A model generated the notes under the pieces. It was not told the DNA's origin and did no database searches. It was given only the letters and a program-made list of their open reading frames with translations. Shown here piece after piece: positions 41,364-49,033 of a stretch of DNA of 64,000 bases; the stretch's first letter is position 1, and the number at the start of each line of letters is the position of its first letter. The position numbers and the translations under genes are program-made. The DNA comes from an uncultured Oscillospiraceae bacterium (GTDB lineage Bacteria > Bacillota > Clostridia > Oscillospirales > Oscillospiraceae): the NCBI GenBank assembly GCA_947627715.1, contig CANQXK010000012.1:1-64000 (forward strand), given 5' to 3'.

Positions 41364-42185
41364 ATGCGGATCGTACATCGGTTTGGGTTTTCCAGCGGCA
41401 GGAAGGATATTGTCGATTTTCTAAAGGGCCTGGGCGCGGCTTATAAAGAGGGCGGCCTTGTCTCCACGCTGGACATAGCGCAGGATGACGCCCATTTTTC
41501 CGAGATAGTCTCTTTCTTCGAGGCAAACGGCATTCACCCCGTTTCCGAGGCGGTTTTTTCAAATGCCGAGCTGGAGAGCGCCGGCTGGCTTCGCGTGCGC
41601 AGTACCTGGCGCTGCGGGTATCCGCTTCCGTCCGATGGCAGGAAATACATTTCCGCCACCTACGACACAGCGCATTATTGCGCGAAATGCGGCGCCGGAT
41701 TGGTGCAAAAGAAGTGCTTTGCGTTGAAGAAAGCGCCAAATTGGAACTCCAGAAGCTTTTTGATGCTCAACTGGGTCCACGATGAGTTGTTCGTATCGCA
41801 AAAGGCCGCTGGACTCCTGTGCGACAGCGGCTTGAGCGGGTTTACTGTGAGGGACGTCCTGGACAAATCGGGGAATCGCCTGGACGGGATCTATCAGCTG
41901 TACATACCCCACGCCCTTGAAGACGGACTCTGTACGGACTCCGCCGGCAAGGTGTCGATCTGCCCCGATTGCGGCGGAAAACGGCATCTATTATCGGCCG
42001 GGCGCGTTCATTACAAAAGGAGCGTTTTTGACCGCGCGCCAGTGGATATCGTCAAGTCGGCGGAGCTTTTTGGGGAGATCGCCTGTTGCAGGATGATCTT
42101 TATATCCCAAAATTTCTATCAGTTTCTTTTGGCCCACAAGCTTGAGCGCGGGCTTGCCTTTGAGCCGGTGGGGCTTGTGGATTAA
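41364..42185 (+). CDS. Hypothetical zinc-ribbon-like protein in the orphan gene patch
   Basis: The 273-residue protein starts at ATG 41364 after AAAGGAGTAAAAA. It has paired cysteines at HYCAKCGAG (about residue 110) and SICPDCGGK (about residue 200), suggesting a split zinc ribbon. The last third is hydrophobic-aromatic (MIFISQNFYQFLLAHKL). The arrangement recalls double-CxxC immunity proteins of polymorphic toxin loci, but no family can be assigned. A strong terminator follows. Confidence 0.55.
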   Translation: MRIVHRFGFSSGRKDIVDFLKGLGAAYKEGGLVSTLDIAQDDAHFSEIVSFFEANGIHPVSEAVFSNAELESAGWLRVRSTWRCGYPLPSDGRKYISATYDTAHYCAKCGAGLVQKKCFALKKAPNWNSRSFLMLNWVHDELFVSQKAAGLLCDSGLSGFTVRDVLDKSGNRLDGIYQLYIPHALEDGLCTDSAGKVSICPDCGGKRHLLSAGRVHYKRSVFDRAPVDIVKSAELFGEIACCRMIFISQNFYQFLLAHKLERGLAFEPVGLVD

Positions 42186-42225
42186 CACGCGGGGCGCGAA
42201 GGCCCCCGCCCCCTCCATACACGGC

Positions 42226-42272
42226 TTTGAGGCCGTTGGAACAGGGAACTTCCCTGTTCCGGCGGCCTCAAA
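42226..42272. terminator. Bidirectional terminator between the orphan patch and the M23 peptidase gene
   Basis: TTTGAGGCCG, a two-base bulge and GGAACAGGGAA pair with TTCCCTGTTCC, a two-base bulge and CGGCCTCAAA. This gives a 20-bp interrupted stem with A/T tracts outside. The convergent genes on each side would both end here. Confidence 0.88.
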
Positions 42273-42300
42273 AATATGGCTTTTCGTTTTTTGGCGGCGC

Positions 42301-43149
42301 TTACCGCTTTTTCAAATAGTCCATGGGGTCCGCCGTCTCGCCGTTCACCGTCACCGACAGGTGCAGGTGCGCCTCCTGGGCGCTCTCATAGGCGGCGGTG
42401 GCGCCCACCGAGCCGATGACGGACCCGGCTGTGACGCTGTCCCCCACGTTCACCGCGGGGACGCCCGCCAAATTGGCGTAGACCGTCTCCACGCCCGCGC
42501 CGTGGTCAATGGTCACCACGGTGCCGTACCCGTCGCCGGCGTCCTCCACCTTCGTCACCGTCCCGTTGGCGCAGCTGAGAACGCGGGTGCCCTGCCGGGC
42601 GGCGATGTCGATGCCGTTGTGGACCCGCCAGTCGTCCAGCGTCTCGCTGTAGACCAGCCTGTCGGGGGCGTAGTCCTTAATGACCTCCCCGGTCACCGGC
42701 CAGAGGAAGCTCAGCTTCCCAACGCTGGCCGTCCCCGTCTCCGGCTTTTGCTCCTCCCCGCCGGAGCCGCCGTCATCCGGCTCCTCCGTGACCGTCAGCG
42801 CCCCGGCGGTACTCTCGCCGGGACGGTTCGGCTCCTGGGCCTGTCCCCTGGGGGGGACGATGTGTTCCGGCTGATCGTCCGCGTCCTTTGCGGCGTCTCC
42901 GCCCTCTCCGGCGGTGGACCCGCCCGTCTGCGTCCCGTCATCCGTCTGTCCGGGGAGCGTTGTGCCCGCTTCCCCCATCACGTCAAGATAGTCCTCCTCA
43001 TCGCCACCGGCAAGGGGCGACCACTGCGAGAAAAGCAGCAGCCAGGCCGAAACGCCGATGATGGCGACGCACGCGAAAAGGACTATGTAAAAGCCCTTAC
43101 CGCTGAGGAACTCATCCGCAAACCGCGAAAAGCTCTTCCTCTCGTGCAT
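42301..43149 (-). CDS. SpoIIQ-like M23 peptidase-domain membrane protein
   Basis: The 282-residue protein has a short cytoplasmic start and a membrane helix (GFYIVLFACVAIIGVSAWLLL). An acidic Thr/Glu-rich linker (about residues 45-150) precedes a C-terminal LytM/M23 domain with VHNGIDIAARQG and EAHLHLSVTVNG, i.e. the metal-binding His, Asp and HxH. This layout matches SpoIIQ of clostridia, which works with SpoIIIAH across the engulfing septum. It could also be a vegetative murein hydrolase. The metal residues are intact, unlike B. subtilis SpoIIQ. Confidence 0.75.
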   Translation of the reverse strand: MHERKSFSRFADEFLSGKGFYIVLFACVAIIGVSAWLLLFSQWSPLAGGDEEDYLDVMGEAGTTLPGQTDDGTQTGGSTAGEGGDAAKDADDQPEHIVPPRGQAQEPNRPGESTAGALTVTEEPDDGGSGGEEQKPETGTASVGKLSFLWPVTGEVIKDYAPDRLVYSETLDDWRVHNGIDIAARQGTRVLSCANGTVTKVEDAGDGYGTVVTIDHGAGVETVYANLAGVPAVNVGDSVTAGSVIGSVGATAAYESAQEAHLHLSVTVNGETADPMDYLKKR

Positions 43150-43260
43150 TCTTTTACCTCCGTACAGCGGAAACCCGCTTTTTGATTGCAGAGGTAGTAT
43201 TGACGCGGAAAGGGAGAATTATACAGCGCCCGAAAAGTTTTTTGCGCCACGCCGTCCGGG

Positions 43261-43299
43261 CAAAAAGGGGGAGGGTCCGCAGACCCTCCCCTTTTTGTG
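43261..43299. terminator. Terminator between the M23 peptidase and permease genes
   Basis: CAAAAAGGGGGAGGGTC and GACCCTCCCCTTTTTG form a long GC-rich stem around a short CGCA loop, with T-runs after it. It lies about 40 bp past the permease stop. Confidence 0.92.
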
Positions 43300-43340
43300 T
43301 TTTTGCGTTGAGCCTGTGTTCCGGGCGTTCTTTGAAGGTC

Positions 43341-44783
43341 TCAGACGGCCAGGAAGAACTTCACCAGGAACAGAACGGAGATGACATAGGTGAGGACGGA
43401 GACGTCCTTGGCCTTGCCGGTGAAGACCTTGATGACGGTGTAGGTGATGAGGCCGAGGCCGATGCCGTGGCCGATGGAGCTGGAGACGGGCATGGCCAGG
43501 AGCATGATGAACACGGGGGCGGCGATGGCCATGTCGCTAAAGTCGATGCTCTTGATGCCGCTGAGCATCAGGATGCCCACGTAGATGAGGGCGGCGGAGG
43601 TGGCGGCGGGAGGAATGATAGCCGCGATGGGGCTGATGAAAATGCAGGCCAGGAACAGGATGCCGGTGGTGAGGGCGGTGAGGCCCGTGCGGCCGCCGGC
43701 CTCAACGCCGGAGGCGGACTCCACGAAGGTGGTGACGGTGGAGGTGCCGGTGCAGGCGCCCACCACAGTGCCCACGGCGTCGGAGAGCAGGGTCTCGCGC
43801 ATCTTGGGCATATTGCCGTTCTTGTCGGTCATCCCGGCGCGGTTGGCGGTGGCGAGGACGGTGCCGATGGTGTCGAACATATCAATGATGCAGAAGGTGA
43901 TGATAAGCAGGACCACCGTGCCCCAGCCAATGGACATCAGGGTCGCGAAGTCAAACTTGAAAAGCGTGGTCTTGGCCATGTCGGCGAAGGGAGGCAGCCA
44001 GCTGGCGGTCTTGAGGCTGGCAAAGGGGTTCTGATGGAGGAAGATGGCCTGACCGGCCCAGTTGAGAATGGAAGCGCCCAGCATACCCACCAGCACAGCG
44101 CCCTTCATCTTGTAGTGGGCCAGGATGATGATGAGGAAGAGGCCGATGAACATGGTGACCACGGCCAGGACCATGGCGGGCCAGTACTCGCCCAGCTTCT
44201 CCTTGGCGGAGCTGGCGGAGAGAGCGCCGAAGAAGTCACGCATGACGTAGTTCTCGTTGGAAGCGCCCTGGCCGGCGTTGGAGCCGAAGCCGATGTTCAT
44301 GAGCATGAGGCCGATGGCCGGGCCGATGCCCAGGCGCACGCCCAGAGGAATGGCCTCCACGATCTTCTGACGGATGTTGAAAACGGAAAGGAGAACGAAC
44401 ACGATGCCCTCCACAAGGATGATGCACAGGCCCGCCTGAAGTCCCGCGAGCATGGAGCATCCGGCAGCGCCGGCGATCTGGGCGATAACTACGGCAAAGT
44501 AGCTGTTCAGGCCCATGCCGGGAGCCAGGGCAAAGGGCTTGTTGGCCAGGAACGCCATGCAGAACATCGCCACGGCGGAAGCAAGGCACGTCGCCATAAA
44601 GACGCCGTTCCACGCCGCCAGGCCGTCCTCTCCGAAGCCGCCGAAAGCGCCCTGGCCGAAGCCCACGATCAGGTTGGGGTTCAGGGCGATGATGTAGGCC
44701 ATGGTCATGAAGGTAGTCAGACCTGCCACGATCTCGGTGCGGACGGTGGTGCCGTTTTGCTTGAGTTTGAACAGTTTCTCCAT
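43341..44783 (-). CDS. NCS2/AzgA-type purine permease
   Basis: The 480-residue protein has about 12 hydrophobic helices and family marks TEIVAGLTTFMTMAYIIALNP, PGMGLNSYFA, DMFDTIGTVLATANRAGM, GACTGTSTVTTFVESASGVEAGGRTGL and LSGIKSIDF. These place it with the guanine/hypoxanthine/adenine permeases (PbuG, PbuO, AzgA). The ATG 44783 follows GTAGGAGGCTAAAAA. A divergent phosphoribosyltransferase gene next door would convert the imported base to nucleotide. Confidence 0.92.
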   Translation of the reverse strand: MEKLFKLKQNGTTVRTEIVAGLTTFMTMAYIIALNPNLIVGFGQGAFGGFGEDGLAAWNGVFMATCLASAVAMFCMAFLANKPFALAPGMGLNSYFAVVIAQIAGAAGCSMLAGLQAGLCIILVEGIVFVLLSVFNIRQKIVEAIPLGVRLGIGPAIGLMLMNIGFGSNAGQGASNENYVMRDFFGALSASSAKEKLGEYWPAMVLAVVTMFIGLFLIIILAHYKMKGAVLVGMLGASILNWAGQAIFLHQNPFASLKTASWLPPFADMAKTTLFKFDFATLMSIGWGTVVLLIITFCIIDMFDTIGTVLATANRAGMTDKNGNMPKMRETLLSDAVGTVVGACTGTSTVTTFVESASGVEAGGRTGLTALTTGILFLACIFISPIAAIIPPAATSAALIYVGILMLSGIKSIDFSDMAIAAPVFIMLLAMPVSSSIGHGIGLGLITYTVIKVFTGKAKDVSVLTYVISVLFLVKFFLAV

Positions 44784-44827
44784 TTTTTAGCCTCCTACTT
44801 TATTTATCCCCGGAAAAAATGAAAACC

Positions 44828-44853
44828 GGCGCGAAATGTGAACTTTCCGCGCC
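44828..44853 (-). promoter_or_regulatory. Leader hairpin upstream of the purine permease
   Basis: On the minus strand GGCGCGGAAA pairs with TTTCGCGCC across a 7-nt loop and is followed by GGTTTTCATTTTTT. It looks like an intrinsic terminator in the permease leader, about 45 nt before the start codon, so attenuation is possible. Confidence 0.55.
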
Positions 44854-45025
44854 AGATGACCTTTTTCCGAAAATATTTTGAATACGCTTGAAATATACCA
44901 CATTCCGGGACAAAATTCCACATATTTTTTGAAATTATGAAAAAATTGTGAATATTTTGGTGGATTGTACAATTTCTCCACGGATTTGCGGCGGGCATTG
45001 GGCATATTGCGGCGCTCAAAGGGAT

Positions 45026-45054
45026 TTGACTGTTGCCGCGAAACGTGCTATGAT
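45026..45054 (+). promoter_or_regulatory. Promoter of the phosphoribosyltransferase gene
   Basis: TTGACT (45026-45031), 17 bp, TATGAT (45049-45054), with TGC directly before the -10. Transcription would start near 45061, about 30 bp before the GTG start. Confidence 0.75.
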
Positions 45055-45090
45055 GAGAATAGAATATTTTAAAAAACGGAGTTGATACAA

Positions 45091-45645
45091 GTGACCTATA
45101 CTCTGCACGTGGCGGGTCTCACCCGCCAGCTTCCCATCTGCCGCCTCAACGACAACCTGTCCATCGCGGGCTTCGTCATCTTCGGGGACGTGGAGCTGAC
45201 CTGCGCCTGCGCCCGCGCCCTTCTGGAGAAGGCCCCGGCCTATGACTACATGGTCGCCCCGGAGGCCAAGGCCATCCCCCTCATCCACGAGATGGCCAAA
45301 CAGGCCGGCCGCAACGACTACTTTCTGGTGCGCAAGAAGGCCAAGGCGTATATGCACGACGTGTTCCGGGTGGAGGACCACTCCATCACCACCGAGGGCA
45401 CCCAGTACCTCTACATGGACGGGGAGGACGCGCGGAAGATGCGGGGCAAGCGCGTCCTGGTCATCGACGACGTGATCTCCACAGGCGGCTCCATCGCCGC
45501 GGTAGAGGAGCTGGTGCGGGAGGCCGGCGGCACCGTGGCCGCCAAGATGGCCGTCCTTGCCGAGGGCGACGCGGCCATGCGCGACGACATCATCTTCTTA
45601 GAGCGCCTGCCCCTCTTCGACGGGGACGGCAACCCCCTGGCCTGA
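45091..45645 (+). CDS. Purine phosphoribosyltransferase-family protein
   Basis: The protein of about 184 residues has the PRPP-binding motif RVLVIDDVISTGGS and an N-terminal APT/xanthine-type fold (AGFVIFGDVELTCACARALLEK, then YDYMVAPEAKAIPLIHEMAK). It resembles adenine phosphoribosyltransferases, but base specificity cannot be read. GTG 45091 is preferred (ACGGAG 9 nt upstream); an upstream in-frame TTG at 45082 overlaps the ribosome site. It pairs divergently with the permease, suggesting purine salvage. Confidence 0.88.
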   Translation: MTYTLHVAGLTRQLPICRLNDNLSIAGFVIFGDVELTCACARALLEKAPAYDYMVAPEAKAIPLIHEMAKQAGRNDYFLVRKKAKAYMHDVFRVEDHSITTEGTQYLYMDGEDARKMRGKRVLVIDDVISTGGSIAAVEELVREAGGTVAAKMAVLAEGDAAMRDDIIFLERLPLFDGDGNPLA

Positions 45646-45679
45646 CGCGCCCCGGCCTTTCCAAAAACTCGATATAAAC

Positions 45680-45718
45680 TTTTTCCCAGGGCCGTTCACC
45701 CTGGGAAAAAGCCTTTTT
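45680..45718 (+). terminator. Terminator after the phosphoribosyltransferase gene
   Basis: TTTTTCCCAGGG and CCCTGGGAAAAA form a 12-bp stem with a CCGTTCA loop, followed by GCCTTTTTCA. Confidence 0.92.
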
Positions 45719-45769
45719 CACCTTCTCAGGACCGCCGCGAGGCGGTCCTCTCTTTTTTGGGGCGCGGCC

Positions 45770-46570
45770 TCACGGCCGCAGTCCCATACCGCCCTCCAGC
45801 GTCAGCGTCTCGCCGGAGAGATACTTGAAGTCTTTCGTTGAAAGCTGTACGCACACCCGGCCGATCTCGGTCTCCGGGTCGCCGTAGTGGCCCATGGGCG
45901 GCATATGCACGTTGGCCTTGAAGGCGTCGGGATAGGCGTCCCGGAAGGTCTCCAACTGCGCCGTCCAGGCCAGGGGGCAAATCACGTTGACGTTGATGCC
46001 GTCAGGCCCCCACTCGGTGGCGGCGACGCGGGACAGGCCCCGTATGCCCTCCTTGGCGGCGGCGTAGGCGCACTGGCCGAAGTTGCCGAAAAGCCCCGCG
46101 CCGGAGGCGAAGTTGATGACCGCGCCCTTCGTCTCCCGCAGATACGGGTAGCACGCCTTCATGTAGTAAAACGTGCTGTACAGCCCCGAATAAACCGCCA
46201 GGTCGAACTGCTCCGTGGTGTGCTGGGCCAGCGTCACGCCGGAGGCGGACGCCTGGGCGTTGTTGATGAGCACGTCGATGCGTCCGAACTCCGCCGCGGC
46301 CTCCTCCGCCACGCGCCGCGCCGCGGCCTCGTTGTCCGCTCCGGCACAGATGTCCGCCCTGGCGGGCAGGACCCGCACGCCGTAGAGCCGCTCCAGCTCC
46401 TCCTTCGCGTCCGTGAGTTTCTTCACGTTCCGCCCGGTGAGGACGAGATTCGCCCCCTCCTTTGCGAAAGCGATGGCGATGCCGTAGCCGATGGACCCGG
46501 CCCCTCCGTCCTTGAGCGCGGCCCGGCCTCCGCCCGTTATGATGACCGTTTTCCCGGTAAGCTCACCCAT
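45770..46570 (-). CDS. Short-chain dehydrogenase/reductase (SDR)
   Basis: The 266-residue enzyme has the nucleotide motif VIITGGGRA...GSIGYGIAIAFAKEG, here with a seven-residue insertion (ALKDGGA) in the glycine loop. It also has LINNAQAS, INFASGAG, the catalytic YAAAKEG and NVICPLAW. It is an NAD(P)-dependent oxidoreductase of unknown substrate. The C-terminus LSGETLTLEGGMGLRP is typical of classical SDRs. It starts divergently from the vWA operon and stands alone. Confidence 0.85.
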   Translation of the reverse strand: MGELTGKTVIITGGGRAALKDGGAGSIGYGIAIAFAKEGANLVLTGRNVKKLTDAKEELERLYGVRVLPARADICAGADNEAAARRVAEEAAAEFGRIDVLINNAQASASGVTLAQHTTEQFDLAVYSGLYSTFYYMKACYPYLRETKGAVINFASGAGLFGNFGQCAYAAAKEGIRGLSRVAATEWGPDGINVNVICPLAWTAQLETFRDAYPDAFKANVHMPPMGHYGDPETEIGRVCVQLSTKDFKYLSGETLTLEGGMGLRP

Positions 46571-46693
46571 GGTAAAACCCCTTTCTGTTGAATTGATGGA
46601 TCGTGTCCTGAGACTGCTTTCAGTATACCAGCCTTTCCCGCGCTTGAAAAGCCCAAATATACATTTTTTGTTTTAAAAAATCCGCTCTCCACC

Positions 46694-46722
46694 TTGCGTT
46701 CTATGGCCGAATGTGATAAAAT
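46694..46722 (+). promoter_or_regulatory. Promoter of the vWA-tubulin-GTPase operon
   Basis: TTGCGT (46694-46699), 17 bp, TAAAAT (46717-46722), with TGA giving an extended -10. It leaves a leader of about 65 nt containing a small GCGGG/CCCGC hairpin before the AAAGGAGG ribosome site. No comparable promoter was noticed in the short gaps of the following genes. Confidence 0.6.
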
Positions 46723-46792
46723 AATCAAAAATGTGTCAAAATCGGCACTGCGCGGGCCAGCCTGTCCCGCCCGTCAAAAAGGAGGTCTTCCA

Positions 46793-48961
46793 GTGAAACG
46801 CTTTTTCCCGGCGCTCATGGCGCTGCTCCTTCTTCTGCTTCTGGCCGTGCCCGGCGCGGCGGCCGCCGGCGAATCCTCTGCCGCCGCGAACCGCTTCAAC
46901 GTGGTGCTCGTCATGGACGCCAGCGGCTCCATGAAAACCACCGACCCCCAGGGCTACCGCTTCAACGCCGTCAACCTGTTCACCGACCTTCTGGCTGAGA
47001 GCGGCAACGTTCTGGGCTGTGTGGTGTTCTCCACCGGCATCGACGGCGGCGGCTCCATCTCCCCCTTCCGGGTCGATGGAAGCGCGGACAAGGACAAGGT
47101 GCTGAACGCCATCAGATCCTGGCCGAACGACGTCCAGAACACCAACATCGGCCTGGGCCTTGAGGAGGCGCTGGCGCAGCTTGAGGATTACGGCGACCCG
47201 AATCTGCCCTCCGTCATCATCCTTTTGAGCGACGGCAACACCGACATGGGCCGGAACAAGGACGCCCAGGCGGAGTCCATCGCCAAGAGGGACGCCGCCA
47301 TCAAGACCGCCCACGACCGGGGCACCCCGATCTACACCGTGCGCCTCAATGTGGACGGCAGGGCCGACGATGAAAAAGGCTCGCAGCCCAACGAGATGGA
47401 GCTTATCTCCTCCGGCACCGGCGGCGTGGCGATGGAGGTCCGCGACGCTCAGGACCTCAGCGACGTGTTCAACACCTTCTATAACCTCATCTACGGCACC
47501 TCCACCATCCCCCTGACGGACGAGGACGCCACCTTCCCCGATAACGGTCTTTTGGAGACCGCCTTTGATGTTCCGGGCATAGGCGTGGAGGAGGTCAATA
47601 TCATTATTCAGGGCGGCGCGGAGGAGGTCACCCTCCTCACCCCGGACGGGACGGTCAGCCCCGTCAATATGTCCGTCAACCCCACCTTCACTTCCATCAA
47701 GCTTACCAACATCCTCCCCGGCGTGTGGACGCTTCAGACTCGCGGCGTCCCCGGCGACCATATCAAGATCAACATGGTGTACAACACCAACCTTGAGGTG
47801 ACCGCCGCCATCGACGCGCCTGACGACTCTTTTGACAGCGCCTCCGGCACGTATGACTGCGCCGTCCCCGTCTCCGTCACCGCCGTCCTCTCCGGCGGCG
47901 GAAAAACCGCCTCCGCCGACGCCGATTACAGCGGCTACACTGCGGAACTCATCGTGGAGGACGCCTATCTGGAGCCGCTTCGGACCGTCCCCATGACCGT
48001 CTCCGGCGGCCGCTTCACCGCGGAGGATCTCACCTTTGCGGACGGCGACGTCTGCCATTTCCGGGTCCACGTGACCGCAAGCTACCTGGACCGCGACTCC
48101 GAGACCCTCGGCCCCGTCACCTTCGCGGAACGCCATCACGAAAACGAGTCCACGCCCCCTGCCCCGCTCAACACGGCCCCCGTCCCCGTGGAGGACCCTG
48201 TGGATTATTCCGTCAACATCTGGCCCTTCAGGGACAACTCCCTCTCCATCGATCTCACGGAGCTGGCCGAGGACGGGGAGGACAGCGAGCTGCGCTATAA
48301 GGTGGAGAGCACCACCTTCCCCGCCTCCGACTACGAGGTGGAGGACGACATCCTCACCATCTCCCATTACAGCCTGAGCACCGGCGATTTCCTCATCCGC
48401 GCCACCGACTCCGGCGGCCTGTACTGCACCGTCACCGTCAACATAAAGAGCCGCAACATCGGCCTCATGGCCCTCATCGGCATCGGGGCCGCGGCCCTTG
48501 TGGCCCTGGCCATCGTCGCCATTTTGGCCTACGTCGCCTCCACGAAGCCCTTCCGGGGCCGCATCACCGCCCGCAGCGACTGCAACGGCGTCCTCAAGAA
48601 CGGCGTTCCCCGCTCCCCCAGGCGCGGCAAGTGCAAGCTCGCCCTGCTGGGCGTGGACAACATCGGCCTGAACCCCTCCAAGAGCTGCTTCCAGGCCAGC
48701 GGCCAGCGGTACGTCACCTTCAACACCGACAAGAAGGTCTCCTGCAACGGACAGGAGACGAACCGCATCAGGATCGAGAGCGGCGTGGAGGTCTGCGTAT
48801 TCCTCCCCGCCACCCCCACCAAACGCCTCTATATCCGATTTGACAGCATCATGAAGAGCGCCCCCCACGGCGGAGGCCACAAGCCCCCCAAGGGCGTGCC
48901 TGTCCAAAAGAAAAACGCCCCCGTCTCCCCCGGCGGAAGCGTCCCCACCGGCAAGTGGTGA
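46793..48961 (+). CDS. Membrane-anchored vWA-domain protein, first gene of the conflict-like operon
   Basis: Start GTG 46793 follows AAAGGAGGTCTTCCA; the protein has 722 residues. A signal peptide (FFPALMALLLLLLLAVPGAAA) is followed by a vWA domain with the MIDAS motif MDASGSMKTTDPQ (residues 42-46 DASGS), NTNIGLGLEEAL and ILLSDGNTD. A long beta-rich external region follows. Near residue 570 is a membrane helix (LMALIGIGAAALVALAIVAI), then a cytoplasmic beta domain of about 130 residues (KCKLALLGVDN...RIRIESGVEVCVFLP). It is likely an external metal-dependent binding or sensing subunit. The tubulin-like gene follows after 72 bp. Confidence 0.85.
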   Translation: MKRFFPALMALLLLLLLAVPGAAAAGESSAAANRFNVVLVMDASGSMKTTDPQGYRFNAVNLFTDLLAESGNVLGCVVFSTGIDGGGSISPFRVDGSADKDKVLNAIRSWPNDVQNTNIGLGLEEALAQLEDYGDPNLPSVIILLSDGNTDMGRNKDAQAESIAKRDAAIKTAHDRGTPIYTVRLNVDGRADDEKGSQPNEMELISSGTGGVAMEVRDAQDLSDVFNTFYNLIYGTSTIPLTDEDATFPDNGLLETAFDVPGIGVEEVNIIIQGGAEEVTLLTPDGTVSPVNMSVNPTFTSIKLTNILPGVWTLQTRGVPGDHIKINMVYNTNLEVTAAIDAPDDSFDSASGTYDCAVPVSVTAVLSGGGKTASADADYSGYTAELIVEDAYLEPLRTVPMTVSGGRFTAEDLTFADGDVCHFRVHVTASYLDRDSETLGPVTFAERHHENESTPPAPLNTAPVPVEDPVDYSVNIWPFRDNSLSIDLTELAEDGEDSELRYKVESTTFPASDYEVEDDILTISHYSLSTGDFLIRATDSGGLYCTVTVNIKSRNIGLMALIGIGAAALVALAIVAILAYVASTKPFRGRITARSDCNGVLKNGVPRSPRRGKCKLALLGVDNIGLNPSKSCFQASGQRYVTFNTDKKVSCNGQETNRIRIESGVEVCVFLPATPTKRLYIRFDSIMKSAPHGGGHKPPKGVPVQKKNAPVSPGGSVPTGKW

Positions 48962-49033
48962 ACCCCGCCTATGCGGCGATCCACAGTAAATAACGCAAAC
49001 GCTTACTATATATTTTAAGGAGGAATCAACCCA

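Larger units (their letters stand above)
44784..45090. promoter_or_regulatory. Divergent control region between the permease and phosphoribosyltransferase genes
   Basis: This AT-rich gap holds a rightward promoter (45026-45054), a possible leftward extended -10 TGG-TATATT (44892-44897) without a good -35, and a leader hairpin (44828-44853). I looked for the purine riboswitch core on the minus strand and did not find it. Confidence 0.55.

Noticed and set aside
43182-44822. 546-codon plus-strand frame rich in Gly, His, Asp and Glu
   Set aside because: It is the complement of the NCS2 permease gene and has no family features.
44784-45090. Purine riboswitch upstream of the permease
   Set aside because: The conserved aptamer core and joining segments were not visible on the minus strand; only a terminator-like hairpin is supported.
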